The position numbers and the translations under genes are program-made. Source: Desulfofarcimen acetoxidans DSM 771 (lineage in GTDB: Bacteria; Bacillota; Desulfotomaculia; Desulfotomaculales; Desulfofarciminaceae). Taken from it: a stretch of 64,000 nucleotides of DNA. The notes beneath the pieces are model-generated. The model made no database searches. It was given only the letters and a program-made list of their open reading frames with translations, and was not told where the DNA came from. Below, piece after piece: positions 56,143-63,980 of the stretch; position 1 is the first letter of the stretch; each line of letters begins with the position of its first letter. The stretch lies in the NCBI RefSeq assembly GCF_000024205.1, contig NC_013216.1, forward strand, positions 4,340,001 through 4,404,000, read 5' to 3'.

Positions 56143-56483
56143 TGAATAAGGATGTATTGGAAAAAAGAAAGCTTATGAGCACAATTGTCGCTAAAGACTT
56201 TGCTGATTTAAATGGGTCAGTAATGCGAACTGTTAACACGGTATTTAAATCCCGCTGGTTTAAACTGTCGGACCTGTTACTGGCTTTTCCCGAGCGGCAG
56301 GATGAAACAATAGAGACATTAAACTACCTGGAAAAGGCAGGGTATTTGGAAGCCAGGGATATTGAAAGTAAAGTCAAAATGGAGATTCAGTACTCCGAGT
56401 TCAACGAGACAGAAGTTATATTAACAGCCAAGGGTATCCGGTTGGTTAAGTATATTGAAACGGATGATGCTGTAGACGTATAA
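56142..56483 (+). CDS. Mu gp26-like winged-helix protein
   Basis: 113 residues. Helical N-terminus, then WFKLSDLLLAFPERQDETIE, TLNYLEKAGYLEARD and a final TAKGIRLVKYI, consistent with a winged helix. Position between gp25- and gp27-like genes supports the gp26 match. Role unknown; possibly DNA packaging. Confidence 0.65.
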   Translation: MNKDVLEKRKLMSTIVAKDFADLNGSVMRTVNTVFKSRWFKLSDLLLAFPERQDETIETLNYLEKAGYLEARDIESKVKMEIQYSEFNETEVILTAKGIRLVKYIETDDAVDV

Positions 56484-56495
56484 GGGGATGATGGT

Positions 56496-57080
56496 ATGGT
56501 CAGGCGCACAAGGAGTAAAATTGACGCCCTGCCGCCTGAATTGAAGGACGCTGTGGAGCAGATGATATTAAACCCCGTTCAGTTTACCTATCAGGATATA
56601 TCTGAATTTCTGAAAGATAAGGGACATGAAATATCATATGTGGCGGTGTACCGGTACGCCAGGCGGATGAATGCCAATATCCAGATGATAGTTGCTGCAC
56701 AGGAAAATTTTCAGCGGTTGACAGAGGAAATGGAGAAATACCCCGAGCTTGATTTTGTGGAGGTCATCCAGCGCATCCTGGCGCGGCAATTAGTTGACCG
56801 CCTCTCCTCTGCCCCGGATGAGCAGTGGGATGACCTGGAACTGGATAAAACCATTAAGGATGCGGTAGCGCTATCCAGAGCGGCTACTTACAAAAAGCGT
56901 ATGGATGTGCAGATGCGGGATAAGCAGGAAGCCGGTTTGCAGGAATTCAAGGCACTAATATTTGACGCCATGGCTAAAGAACGTCCGGAGCTATATCACC
57001 AGGTTAGCCAGTTCATCAATGAAAAGAAGCGCCAGGGTCTGGTTGATTCCGGGGAGGAGCAGACATGCATTGGTACGTGA
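56496..57080 (+). CDS. Mu gp27-like protein (DUF3486), probable small terminase
   Basis: 194 residues. N-terminal HTH pattern RSKIDALPPELKDAVEQMIL, FTYQDISEFLKDKGHEIS, YVAVYRYARRM, then a helical region. DUF3486 proteins precede the large terminase in Mu-like phages and probably recognise the packaging end. The end overlaps the NusG-like gene by 16 nt. Confidence 0.8.
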   Translation: MVRRTRSKIDALPPELKDAVEQMILNPVQFTYQDISEFLKDKGHEISYVAVYRYARRMNANIQMIVAAQENFQRLTEEMEKYPELDFVEVIQRILARQLVDRLSSAPDEQWDDLELDKTIKDAVALSRAATYKKRMDVQMRDKQEAGLQEFKALIFDAMAKERPELYHQVSQFINEKKRQGLVDSGEEQTCIGT

Positions 57081-57559
57081 TCCACTGTTTGACCGGACAC
57101 GAGGAAGACGTAAGGAGCCGGGTAAAAGAAAAGGATATTGCCAGGGCTGTGGTGCCCAGGCGTCTTATGGTAGAGCGACGGCAAGGAGGGTGGCAGTATG
57201 TGGAGCGGGTGGTGTTCCCCGGGTATGTATTTGTGCAAGCACATATGACACCGGCAGCATATTACGCTATGAGAAATCTACCAGGGGTAATCCGAGTATT
57301 GGGAACCAGCCGTCCGGTACCGCTCATGGGAAATGAAGTCACCTTGTTTTTAAAGCTCTGCCGTGACGGGGACCCGCTTGGTTTGTCGGAAGTGTTTGTA
57401 AAGGGCGGCAGTGTAAAGGTAATTTCCGGACCATTAATGGGCCTAGAGGGACATATTGTCAAACTGGATGCAAGACGATTCCGGGCTAAGGTAAATATCA
57501 GCTTGATGGGTGAACCAAGAATTGTTGAACTTGCCGTTAGTGTGATTAAAAAAACCTGA
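57065..57559 (+). CDS. NusG paralogue (LoaP/RfaH-like antiterminator)
   Basis: 164 residues. NGN domain (1-100; HWYVIHCLTGHEEDVRSRV, VFPGYVFVQAHMT, PGVIRVLG) and a C-terminal KOW domain (VKVISGPLMGLEGHIVKLD). Shorter and more divergent than housekeeping NusG, similar in outline to LoaP proteins that promote processive antitermination of long operons. Encoded inside the late operon, just upstream of a structured leader and the lysis/packaging/head genes. Its role in late gene read-through is inferred. Confidence 0.85.
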   Translation: MHWYVIHCLTGHEEDVRSRVKEKDIARAVVPRRLMVERRQGGWQYVERVVFPGYVFVQAHMTPAAYYAMRNLPGVIRVLGTSRPVPLMGNEVTLFLKLCRDGDPLGLSEVFVKGGSVKVISGPLMGLEGHIVKLDARRFRAKVNISLMGEPRIVELAVSVIKKT

Positions 57560-57607
57560 TAATCTGACATGTTTGATTCGTCGCATGCCAGGTAAATGGT
57601 TTTTATA

Positions 57608-57683
57608 GTATTGGGGAAACCGGATGAAAAATCCGGGTGGCGAAGCCTGCCCTAAAAAGAGTACAAATCTTTTATTTCAATAC
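57608..57683 (+). ncRNA. Structured RNA leader element of unknown class
   Basis: GTATTG (57608-57613) pairs with CAATAC (57678-57683) and encloses three hairpins: CCGGAT-gaaaa-ATCCGG (57620-57636), GGC-gaa-GCC (57639-57647) with possible GGG/CCC closure, and AAAAGA-gtacaaa-TCTTTT (57655-57673). The closed multi-branch shape indicates a folded RNA in the 5' leader of the amidase/terminase genes. The GGGGAAACC...GAAGCC text recalls the core of cyclic-di-GMP-I riboswitches but key bases differ. Confidence 0.55.
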
Positions 57684-57726
57684 CGTTTAAAACCCGTTTA
57701 AAACCGTTTAAAAGCGTTTAAAAAAT
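57684..57726. repeat. TTTAAACG element E (four units at 10-11 bp)
   Basis: CGTTTAAAA occurs at 57684, 57695, 57705 and 57715, that is every 10 or 11 bp, placing all units on one face of the helix. It lies directly after the structured RNA and before the amidase leader. Confidence 0.65.
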
Positions 57727-57743
57727 TGAGGTAATATAATTAT

Positions 57744-57821
57744 GTGATCACTGTAAAAATGGCCGCAAAATGCAGCAAGAAGGTTGTTGGTTATGTAGTA
57801 GGACCCATGTTCATCCGGTAG
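57744..57821 (+). CDS. Possible 25-residue leader peptide
   Basis: GTG 57744 to TAG 57821 after a GAGGTAA site. The peptide begins with ITVKMAAKCSKK and ends with GPMFIR. The stop codon overlaps the 3' arm of the weak terminator-like hairpin that follows, an arrangement that could link translation to termination. Confidence 0.3.
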   Translation: MITVKMAAKCSKKVVGYVVGPMFIR

Positions 57822-57833
57822 GGTGTTTTTTTG
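57803..57833 (+). terminator. Weak terminator-like hairpin before the amidase gene
   Basis: ACCC (57803-57806) and GGGT (57821-57824) flank a 14-nt loop and are followed by GTTTTTTTG. The stem is short. If real it would stop transcription ahead of the lysis and head genes unless antiterminated. Confidence 0.4.
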
Positions 57834-57869
57834 TTTTGAATAGTAAACTAATTAGGAGGAATGTTAGGA

Positions 57870-58439
57870 TTGAGAAAAAATGTTGTTTTGGACCCCGGGC
57901 ATGGCGGCCAGGACCCAGGTGCCATCGGAGTAAATGGTCTTCAGGAGAAAAAAGTTAACTGGGATGTCGCTAATATTGTCAAAGAACAGCTTGCCGGGTA
58001 TGACTGCGTGGTTCACATCATGCAGCCCAGCTGCACAAACCCCAACAGCACATCAAGCGATGAGCTGCGGCTGCCGGTGAAGTATGCCAATAACATTAAG
58101 GCAGACTTCTATTTGTCGGTACACGAAAATGCCGGCGGCGGTACCGGGTTTGAATCCCATGTGTACACGCATCCCAGCGAACTGGCTCTCAAGTATCAGG
58201 ATGCTATCCATAATGAAGTAGCTGCGTATATGGCAAAGTTCGGATTTCGTGACCGTGGAAAAAGACGCTCCAATTTCTATGTTTTGAGGGAAACAAATAT
58301 GCCGGCAGTGCTGCTTGAGAATTTGTTTATTGACTCCGCCGCTAATGCTGCTGCACTGCAAAACCCGGAATTTTTGCATGGGCTGGGAAATGCCATTGCC
58401 TATGGTATCGTTTTAGCGTTAGGGTTAAAAAAAATATAG
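57870..58439 (+). CDS. N-acetylmuramoyl-L-alanine amidase (phage endolysin)
   Basis: 189 residues, Amidase_3 fold. Zinc and catalytic motifs: DPGHGG, a Glu in LQEKKVN, SVHEN, and VLLENLF with the catalytic Glu. No wall-binding domain is present. Cuts the amide between MurNAc and the stem peptide at lysis. The start is TTG 57870 with AGGAGG 10 nt upstream; ATG 57861 is too close to that site. Confidence 0.88.
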   Translation: MRKNVVLDPGHGGQDPGAIGVNGLQEKKVNWDVANIVKEQLAGYDCVVHIMQPSCTNPNSTSSDELRLPVKYANNIKADFYLSVHENAGGGTGFESHVYTHPSELALKYQDAIHNEVAAYMAKFGFRDRGKRRSNFYVLRETNMPAVLLENLFIDSAANAAALQNPEFLHGLGNAIAYGIVLALGLKKI

Positions 58440-58481
58440 CTGCCGTTTCAAAAATCTATTGATAGGTGGTATTTATATGTG

Positions 58482-60266
58482 ATGAAAAAAGGCCGCAAGG
58501 CTGATATCGTTTCACTGCTGTATGAGGCCATGGAGGAAAATGAAAAACGTAGGCACGGCCATGAGAAGCAGCAAAACGATGAAGCCAGAATGCTTTTTGA
58601 AGAGTATGTAAAACGAGATTCAAGCCCGGCAAGATTGGAACTATGGAAATCTTATCAGGCTGAGGCTCCGCTTATTGGTTCGGACGGGCTGAGGAAAAAG
58701 CTCGGGGCCATGGATCTAGAGTATTTTGGCAGGGCTTATCTTCATCATTATTTCACTCGGGAAACTCCTGAATTTCACCGGGAGTTAGACCGGATTTGGC
58801 AACAAGGCGTGCTTAAAGGGATACTGCAGCTGACAGAGAAAACGGTGGCCAAGATCCGGCGGTTGCCAGGCTGCCGCCGGGCGGTGGCCGCACCCAGGGG
58901 CCACGCCAAGAGTACCAACCTGACCTTTAAGGATACCTTGCACGCCATAGTCTATGAATATAAGCCCTATATACTGATACTGTCAGATTCATCCGATCAG
59001 GCGCAGGGATTCTTGTCAGATATCCGGGGGGAATTGGAAGAGAACCTGGCCATCAGGGAAGATTTCGGAGACCTTCAAGGGAAGAAAGCCTGGCGTGAAG
59101 ATGTACTGATGACCTCCACGGATGTGAAGATTGAGGCCATCGGCAGCGGTAAGAAAATCCGGGGCCGACGCCATAAAAACTGGCGGCCTGGGCTGATTGT
59201 ATTGGATGATATTGAAAACGATGATAATGTCCGGACGCCGGAACAAAGAAAGAAGCTGGAAAATTGGTTCTTTAAAGCAGTGAGTAAGGCTGGTGACGAC
59301 TACACTGATATTGTGTACATCGGCACCATTTTGCATTACGACTCCCTTCTTTCCAAGGTGCTTAAGAATCCGGCCTATAAGTCAGTAAAATACCGGGCGA
59401 TCATCTCCTGGTCCGAACGCAAAGACCTGTGGGAAAAATGGGAAGACATTTATATTGATCTGGACAATGAAAATCGGGAGCAAGATGCCAGGGCATTTTT
59501 TGAGGCCACTAAAGATGAAATGCTAAAAGGTACCCGGGTTTTATGGGAAGATAAGCTTTCCTATTATGCTCTTATGGTGATGCGGGTTTCTGAGGGTGAA
59601 GCCAGCTTTAACTCTGAGGAACAAAACGAGCCTATTAATCCAGAAGACTGCCTGTTCAACGAAGAGTGGTTCGAATATTATAACGAGGCTGCCATTGATT
59701 TCAGGGAAAAACGTTTCCGTTTCTTTGGCTTTGTTGACCCCTCTTTGGGGGGCAAGGGCAAGAAGAAGAAAAGCGACTTTTCCACAATCATTACTTTGGT
59801 CAAGGATGGCCAGACCGGTTATATGTATGTGCTTGATGCCGATATCGAAAGACGCCACCCGGACAGGATCATCGAAGACATTATGGAAAAGGAACGCTGG
59901 CTGAAGCTGACATTTGGCCGGGGATATTTCCAATTCGGCTGTGAGACAAACCAGTTTCAATGGTTTTTAAAAGAAGAATTGGCCAGGCGCAGCGCTGAAG
60001 CCGGTATTTACCTCCCCATCGAGGAGGTAAATCAAACCAGCGATAAATATGGACGAATCCAGACTTTGCAGCCTGATATAAAAAACAGGTACATTAAATT
60101 TAACATCCGGCATAAGCGTCTTTTGGAGCAACTCAGGCAATTTCCCATGGCGGCCCATGATGATGGGCCGGATGCCCTGGAAGCATGCCGAACTCTGGCC
60201 AGATCTAAACAACAGGTTGACCAGGGCTTGCTGAATGTATTTAAAAAACTTCGGATATATGGGTGA
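58482..60266 (+). CDS. Large terminase subunit (Mu gp28 type)
   Basis: 594 residues. ATPase with Walker A-like PRGHAKST and Walker B LIVLDDIEND, a C-terminal RNase-H-like nuclease with Asp in FGFVDPSLGG and Asp in DGPDALEAC. Packages DNA into proheads. AGGTGG precedes adjacent GTG (58479) and ATG (58482) codons. Lies directly before the portal gene. Confidence 0.9.
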   Translation: MKKGRKADIVSLLYEAMEENEKRRHGHEKQQNDEARMLFEEYVKRDSSPARLELWKSYQAEAPLIGSDGLRKKLGAMDLEYFGRAYLHHYFTRETPEFHRELDRIWQQGVLKGILQLTEKTVAKIRRLPGCRRAVAAPRGHAKSTNLTFKDTLHAIVYEYKPYILILSDSSDQAQGFLSDIRGELEENLAIREDFGDLQGKKAWREDVLMTSTDVKIEAIGSGKKIRGRRHKNWRPGLIVLDDIENDDNVRTPEQRKKLENWFFKAVSKAGDDYTDIVYIGTILHYDSLLSKVLKNPAYKSVKYRAIISWSERKDLWEKWEDIYIDLDNENREQDARAFFEATKDEMLKGTRVLWEDKLSYYALMVMRVSEGEASFNSEEQNEPINPEDCLFNEEWFEYYNEAAIDFREKRFRFFGFVDPSLGGKGKKKKSDFSTIITLVKDGQTGYMYVLDADIERRHPDRIIEDIMEKERWLKLTFGRGYFQFGCETNQFQWFLKEELARRSAEAGIYLPIEEVNQTSDKYGRIQTLQPDIKNRYIKFNIRHKRLLEQLRQFPMAAHDDGPDALEACRTLARSKQQVDQGLLNVFKKLRIYG

Positions 60267-60271
60267 GTTGA

Positions 60272-61798
60272 ATGAAAAAGGCTACATGGCTTAAAAGAGC
60301 TGTCGGTGAGATTTCAAAGCTTCGGAACGTTTTTAGTATGTTTACTTCATATTGGGCATTACGGGTTGGTTCATATTTTTCGGCCTACAAGCTTGATTCC
60401 AGCCGGGTTGATTATGCCAAGGCCCGGGCGCTGTATGAAAATACGGATGACAAGTATAAGCTGGGTGCCGGGTTCGCCAGGAATATAATCAATACCACGG
60501 TGGGCTTTATGGGCGTGCCCAGGTTTCAATCTGTGGACGACACGGCCCAGGATGTATTGGACAACTTTTTTAGCAATAACACTTCACGGATGTTGCATGT
60601 GCACCGTAACACTTTGCGGGATGGTGACTGGTTTGTCTGGCTCACCAGGGAGGAAAACCAGGAACAAACCCTCTATCCGGAACAGAAGGTCAGGCTGGTT
60701 TTTAATATGCTACCACCGGAACAGGTGGTACAGGTCATCAGGGACCCGCTGAATAATAATCTGGTTAGAGAATACGTCATTCAGGCGGCCCATGATTGGC
60801 TTGATGATCAGGATAACGCCAAAAGATCGCTGGTGTCACAAAGAATTTCAGCTACCAAAAGAATAATCCAAATAACCGGTGATATTCCACAGGACCAGGC
60901 AGCCTATATGGAAGAAGATAATCCATGGGGATTTATACCTATCGTCCACTTTAAGAACGAAGGCGACGATACCAGAGAATTTGGCCAGAGCGACCTTGAG
61001 CCAATTGAGCCGTTTTTTAAAGCTTACCATGATGTTTTGCTGCACGCGCTGCAGGGCAGCAAAATGCATAGTACGCCGCGCTTAAAATTTAAGCTTAAGG
61101 ATATTGCCGGTTTTTTACGCAACAATTTCGGTGTTACAGATCCCTATGCTTTTGCCAGCCAGGGAGGCACCATAAGCTTGGATGGTCATGAATTCTTTTT
61201 ATTCAGTGAGGATGAAGACGCCGAATTTATTGAGGTTAAAAGTGCCATTGGAGATGCCACGCAGCTTTTACAATTCCTGTTTTACTGCATTGTTGATGCG
61301 TCGGAAACACCGGAATTTGCTTTTGGTGTGCATACTCCCAGTTCACTGAGTTCTGTTAAGGAACAAATGCCTATTCTGGTCAGGAAGATTGCCCGTAAAC
61401 GTGAGCAGTTTACCGAGAGTTGGCAGCGGTTGGCCCGTATGGTGCTGGCCATGACGGCCATGGCCGGAAATAAAAAAGCCGGCAGTTATGCCACTGTGCT
61501 GGAGTGGGATGAGGTTAATCCCAGGGATGAAAAAGAAGTGGCCGAAGTTCTGGATAAAGTGACCACAGCCCTGAAGACCGCTATGGAAGCAGAAATCATC
61601 AGCGAAGAAGCCGCTGTGGAATTTTTAAAACAGTATATCAACACCATGAATAATTACATTAACGATGATCCGGAAATACCTGGAGAACGTGAGAAGCTTA
61701 TGAGAACCAAACTGCAAAAGATGCGGTTGGAGGACTCCCAGTTCCTGGACGAACAAAAGGCTAAGATTGATAAGGAATTGGCCGGGGGTAATCAATAA
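60272..61798 (+). CDS. Phage portal protein
   Basis: 508 residues. Size, acid/base-mixed helical body and position between the terminase and MuF-like genes indicate a portal; the segments ARNIINTTVGFMGVPRF, HRNTLRDGDWFVWLT and the C-terminal EELTQFTESW-type helical region agree with SPP1 gp6/Mu gp29-like portals. Ends with a 1-nt overlap with the next start. Confidence 0.82.
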   Translation: MKKATWLKRAVGEISKLRNVFSMFTSYWALRVGSYFSAYKLDSSRVDYAKARALYENTDDKYKLGAGFARNIINTTVGFMGVPRFQSVDDTAQDVLDNFFSNNTSRMLHVHRNTLRDGDWFVWLTREENQEQTLYPEQKVRLVFNMLPPEQVVQVIRDPLNNNLVREYVIQAAHDWLDDQDNAKRSLVSQRISATKRIIQITGDIPQDQAAYMEEDNPWGFIPIVHFKNEGDDTREFGQSDLEPIEPFFKAYHDVLLHALQGSKMHSTPRLKFKLKDIAGFLRNNFGVTDPYAFASQGGTISLDGHEFFLFSEDEDAEFIEVKSAIGDATQLLQFLFYCIVDASETPEFAFGVHTPSSLSSVKEQMPILVRKIARKREQFTESWQRLARMVLAMTAMAGNKKAGSYATVLEWDEVNPRDEKEVAEVLDKVTTALKTAMEAEIISEEAAVEFLKQYINTMNNYINDDPEIPGEREKLMRTKLQKMRLEDSQFLDEQKAKIDKELAGGNQ

Positions 61799-63669
61799 TG
61801 GCTGATGAAATAACCCAAACTAAGGATGCCGCCGGCGCATATGTCAGGTTCGCCCTGGAGGCCAGGAAAAAGTTTATTGCTATTCGGGAGCGCCAGGACC
61901 CACAGATACGCAGCCTATATATAAGGCTGGCAGATAGAGTGGCAGCCAGTGTTTCGGATAGGCTTACTCCTTTAAAGCAAGTACACTTAAAGCAAGTAGA
62001 GCAAGCTCTGCGGGAGGAAGCTGATAAGTTCCGTGACGGGTTAAGTGGTATATTAAAGCAGGATATAAAAGACGCAGTTGAAGCTGGCTCCGGTATGTCC
62101 TCCGGACTTACTTTTAAGCTTTTGGAAGATGCCGGGATAAAAATTGATGATAATATTAGGGCGTCTTTTTTTCATGTCAACAAACGGGCTGTTGAGGCTA
62201 TGTGGCATCACAATGTAAAAGGATTGAAGCTATCTGACCGCATATGGCAGAAAGGTGAAAAAGCCAGAGAGGATATCCAAGCCATACTTGAGGAGGCTGT
62301 AGCCACCGGCCAGAGTGCTGTTGATACGGCCAAACTGCTGAAAAAGTACGTGCGTAAGGGTGCCCGCACTCTTGCCATTGATTACCCACAAATGATGGCC
62401 AGGATGGAAGGCAGAATTCCTAATGATATGTGCTATGAGGCATTGCGATTGGCCAGGACAGAAACCAGCAAAGCATATTGGAATGGCACTATCGAATCAG
62501 CCCGGGCTTCGCCAAGCTACCAAGGAATGAAATGGATTTTAAGCCGCTCTCATTCTTTGAATGATATCTGTAATGCCTACGCCGACCATGATGAGGGCCT
62601 GGGCCGGGGGGTGTACGCCCCAGGAAATGAACCCAGCTATCCGCACCCAAACTGTATTTGCACTATCGTGGCTGTGCATGAGCAACCGGAGGAGTTTGTT
62701 GCCAGGCTTAAACGGTGGCGGAATAATCCTAGCATTGATCCAAAATTGGAAAAGTGGTATAGTGAAACTTATAAAGTTGAATTAAAGTTGAATAACTCTC
62801 AACAGGAAAATTGGCATGATAAGGTTAAGAATAGAATTGTACAAGGGGTAAAAAGCGATCTGGATGTTATTGACGTTGGCAGCATGATTAGCTCAGAGAT
62901 TGAGGTAAGATTGGCTGAATATCGAAAGATTGATAAAGATTTACGTGATAAGGTGCTTAATCTTGAAGCAAAGCTAAAACGTGCAATGCGTGCCAAAGAG
63001 AAATGGTCACATATTGAGAACGAATTAATAGCTGCCGAAGAAGCATATTATAAGCAAAAAGAAAAGATGAAATTAAGAAATCTGGTAACCGAAGTATTAG
63101 GTGAGGTTAGGCCACTTGGCAATACAGGCAATCAGATGTGGGCAAAAGGAAGTAATAAGATGGCCAGAGAGGCTATAGCTGAAATAAGTAGGCATTTACC
63201 CTCTGATTGGCATAAAATGTCCAATGCTACAGAGTTATTGGCTAAAAAGGTTAGGCGCGGTTATCATAGAAGGGCCATTGGAAAACCAGGTGACAGTTGG
63301 TATAAGCCGACTGAGATAGCGTTGAGAGGTAATAGTGTAGCTGAAATGGAGCAGGTTGCTCTACATGAGATGGGACATAGGATGGAGACTGTTGTGCAGA
63401 GCATTCTTACTATGGAGCAACAGTTTTATGAGCGGCGCACAGCCGGATATTTATTGGAAAAATTGAAAGACCTAACAGCTTTAAATTATGGGCCTGACGA
63501 GGTTGCCAGAAGAGATAAATTTACTAACCCCTATATGGGCAAGGACTATAAGGGTAAAGCTTACGAGATATTATCAATGGGCCTTGAAGGTGTTTTTTTT
63601 GAAGCAAATAATCTTTGGTCGGACAAGGAGTATGTCAACTTTATCTTGGGGGTGATGGCAGCAATATGA
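61798..63669 (+). CDS. MuF/SPP1-gp7-type minor head protein with C-terminal HEMGH metallopeptidase-like domain
   Basis: 623 residues. The first 310 or so form a minor head protein domain: LARTETSKAYWNGTIESARA, the DICNAYADHDEGLGRGVYAP stretch and PHPNCICTIVAV. Residues about 320-430 are a charged coiled linker. From about 430 to the end lies a separate domain with HEMGH at 523-527 and a candidate third ligand, E590, in EILSMGLEG, the layout of a gluzincin-type zinc peptidase. Such C-terminal extensions on head proteins are known carriers of effectors. The gene is coupled to a small acidic downstream gene. Confidence 0.82.
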   Translation: MADEITQTKDAAGAYVRFALEARKKFIAIRERQDPQIRSLYIRLADRVAASVSDRLTPLKQVHLKQVEQALREEADKFRDGLSGILKQDIKDAVEAGSGMSSGLTFKLLEDAGIKIDDNIRASFFHVNKRAVEAMWHHNVKGLKLSDRIWQKGEKAREDIQAILEEAVATGQSAVDTAKLLKKYVRKGARTLAIDYPQMMARMEGRIPNDMCYEALRLARTETSKAYWNGTIESARASPSYQGMKWILSRSHSLNDICNAYADHDEGLGRGVYAPGNEPSYPHPNCICTIVAVHEQPEEFVARLKRWRNNPSIDPKLEKWYSETYKVELKLNNSQQENWHDKVKNRIVQGVKSDLDVIDVGSMISSEIEVRLAEYRKIDKDLRDKVLNLEAKLKRAMRAKEKWSHIENELIAAEEAYYKQKEKMKLRNLVTEVLGEVRPLGNTGNQMWAKGSNKMAREAIAEISRHLPSDWHKMSNATELLAKKVRRGYHRRAIGKPGDSWYKPTEIALRGNSVAEMEQVALHEMGHRMETVVQSILTMEQQFYERRTAGYLLEKLKDLTALNYGPDEVARRDKFTNPYMGKDYKGKAYEILSMGLEGVFFEANNLWSDKEYVNFILGVMAAI

Positions 63670-63980
63670 TATTTACTATTACCGGCATACCTAAAAATGT
63701 GCCTGATGCAGGCAGGGTGAGTATTGTATGGAATAATGGTGAAATAACTGGTGATGAATTTGCTGTTGTGCTATTACGCATAGGAGCATCCATAAGAGAG
63801 AAATACCACATTCCAGTGGATGCAACTCCCACCGGTCCATCTTATTACCGGGATTTATTGAAAAATCCAATAGCACTTAAGTTATTGGCCTATGAATTAT
63901 TTAATGATTTAGAGTTTTCTGGTGATGAAATACTTTTTGAGGACGATGATGAGGATTTGCCGGAAGGAACTATTTATTAA
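63666..63980 (+). CDS. Small acidic protein coupled to the head-protease gene (candidate immunity protein)
   Basis: 104 residues. Start ATG 63666 overlaps the stop of the head protein gene (ATGA). Strongly acidic near the C-terminus (GDEILFEDDDEDLPEG), with a predicted beta-rich N-terminus. Not recognised. Its size, acidity and coupling suit an inhibitor of the preceding peptidase-like domain, which is inference. Confidence 0.65.
   Translation: MIFTITGIPKNVPDAGRVSIVWNNGEITGDEFAVVLLRIGASIREKYHIPVDATPTGPSYYRDLLKNPIALKLLAYELFNDLEFSGDEILFEDDDEDLPEGTIY

Noticed and set aside
57608-57683. Assignment as a cyclic-di-GMP-I (GEMM) riboswitch
   Set aside because: The core resembles GGCAAACC...GACGCAAAGCC only in part, and I could not find the tetraloop-receptor helix. 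Left as an unclassified RNA.
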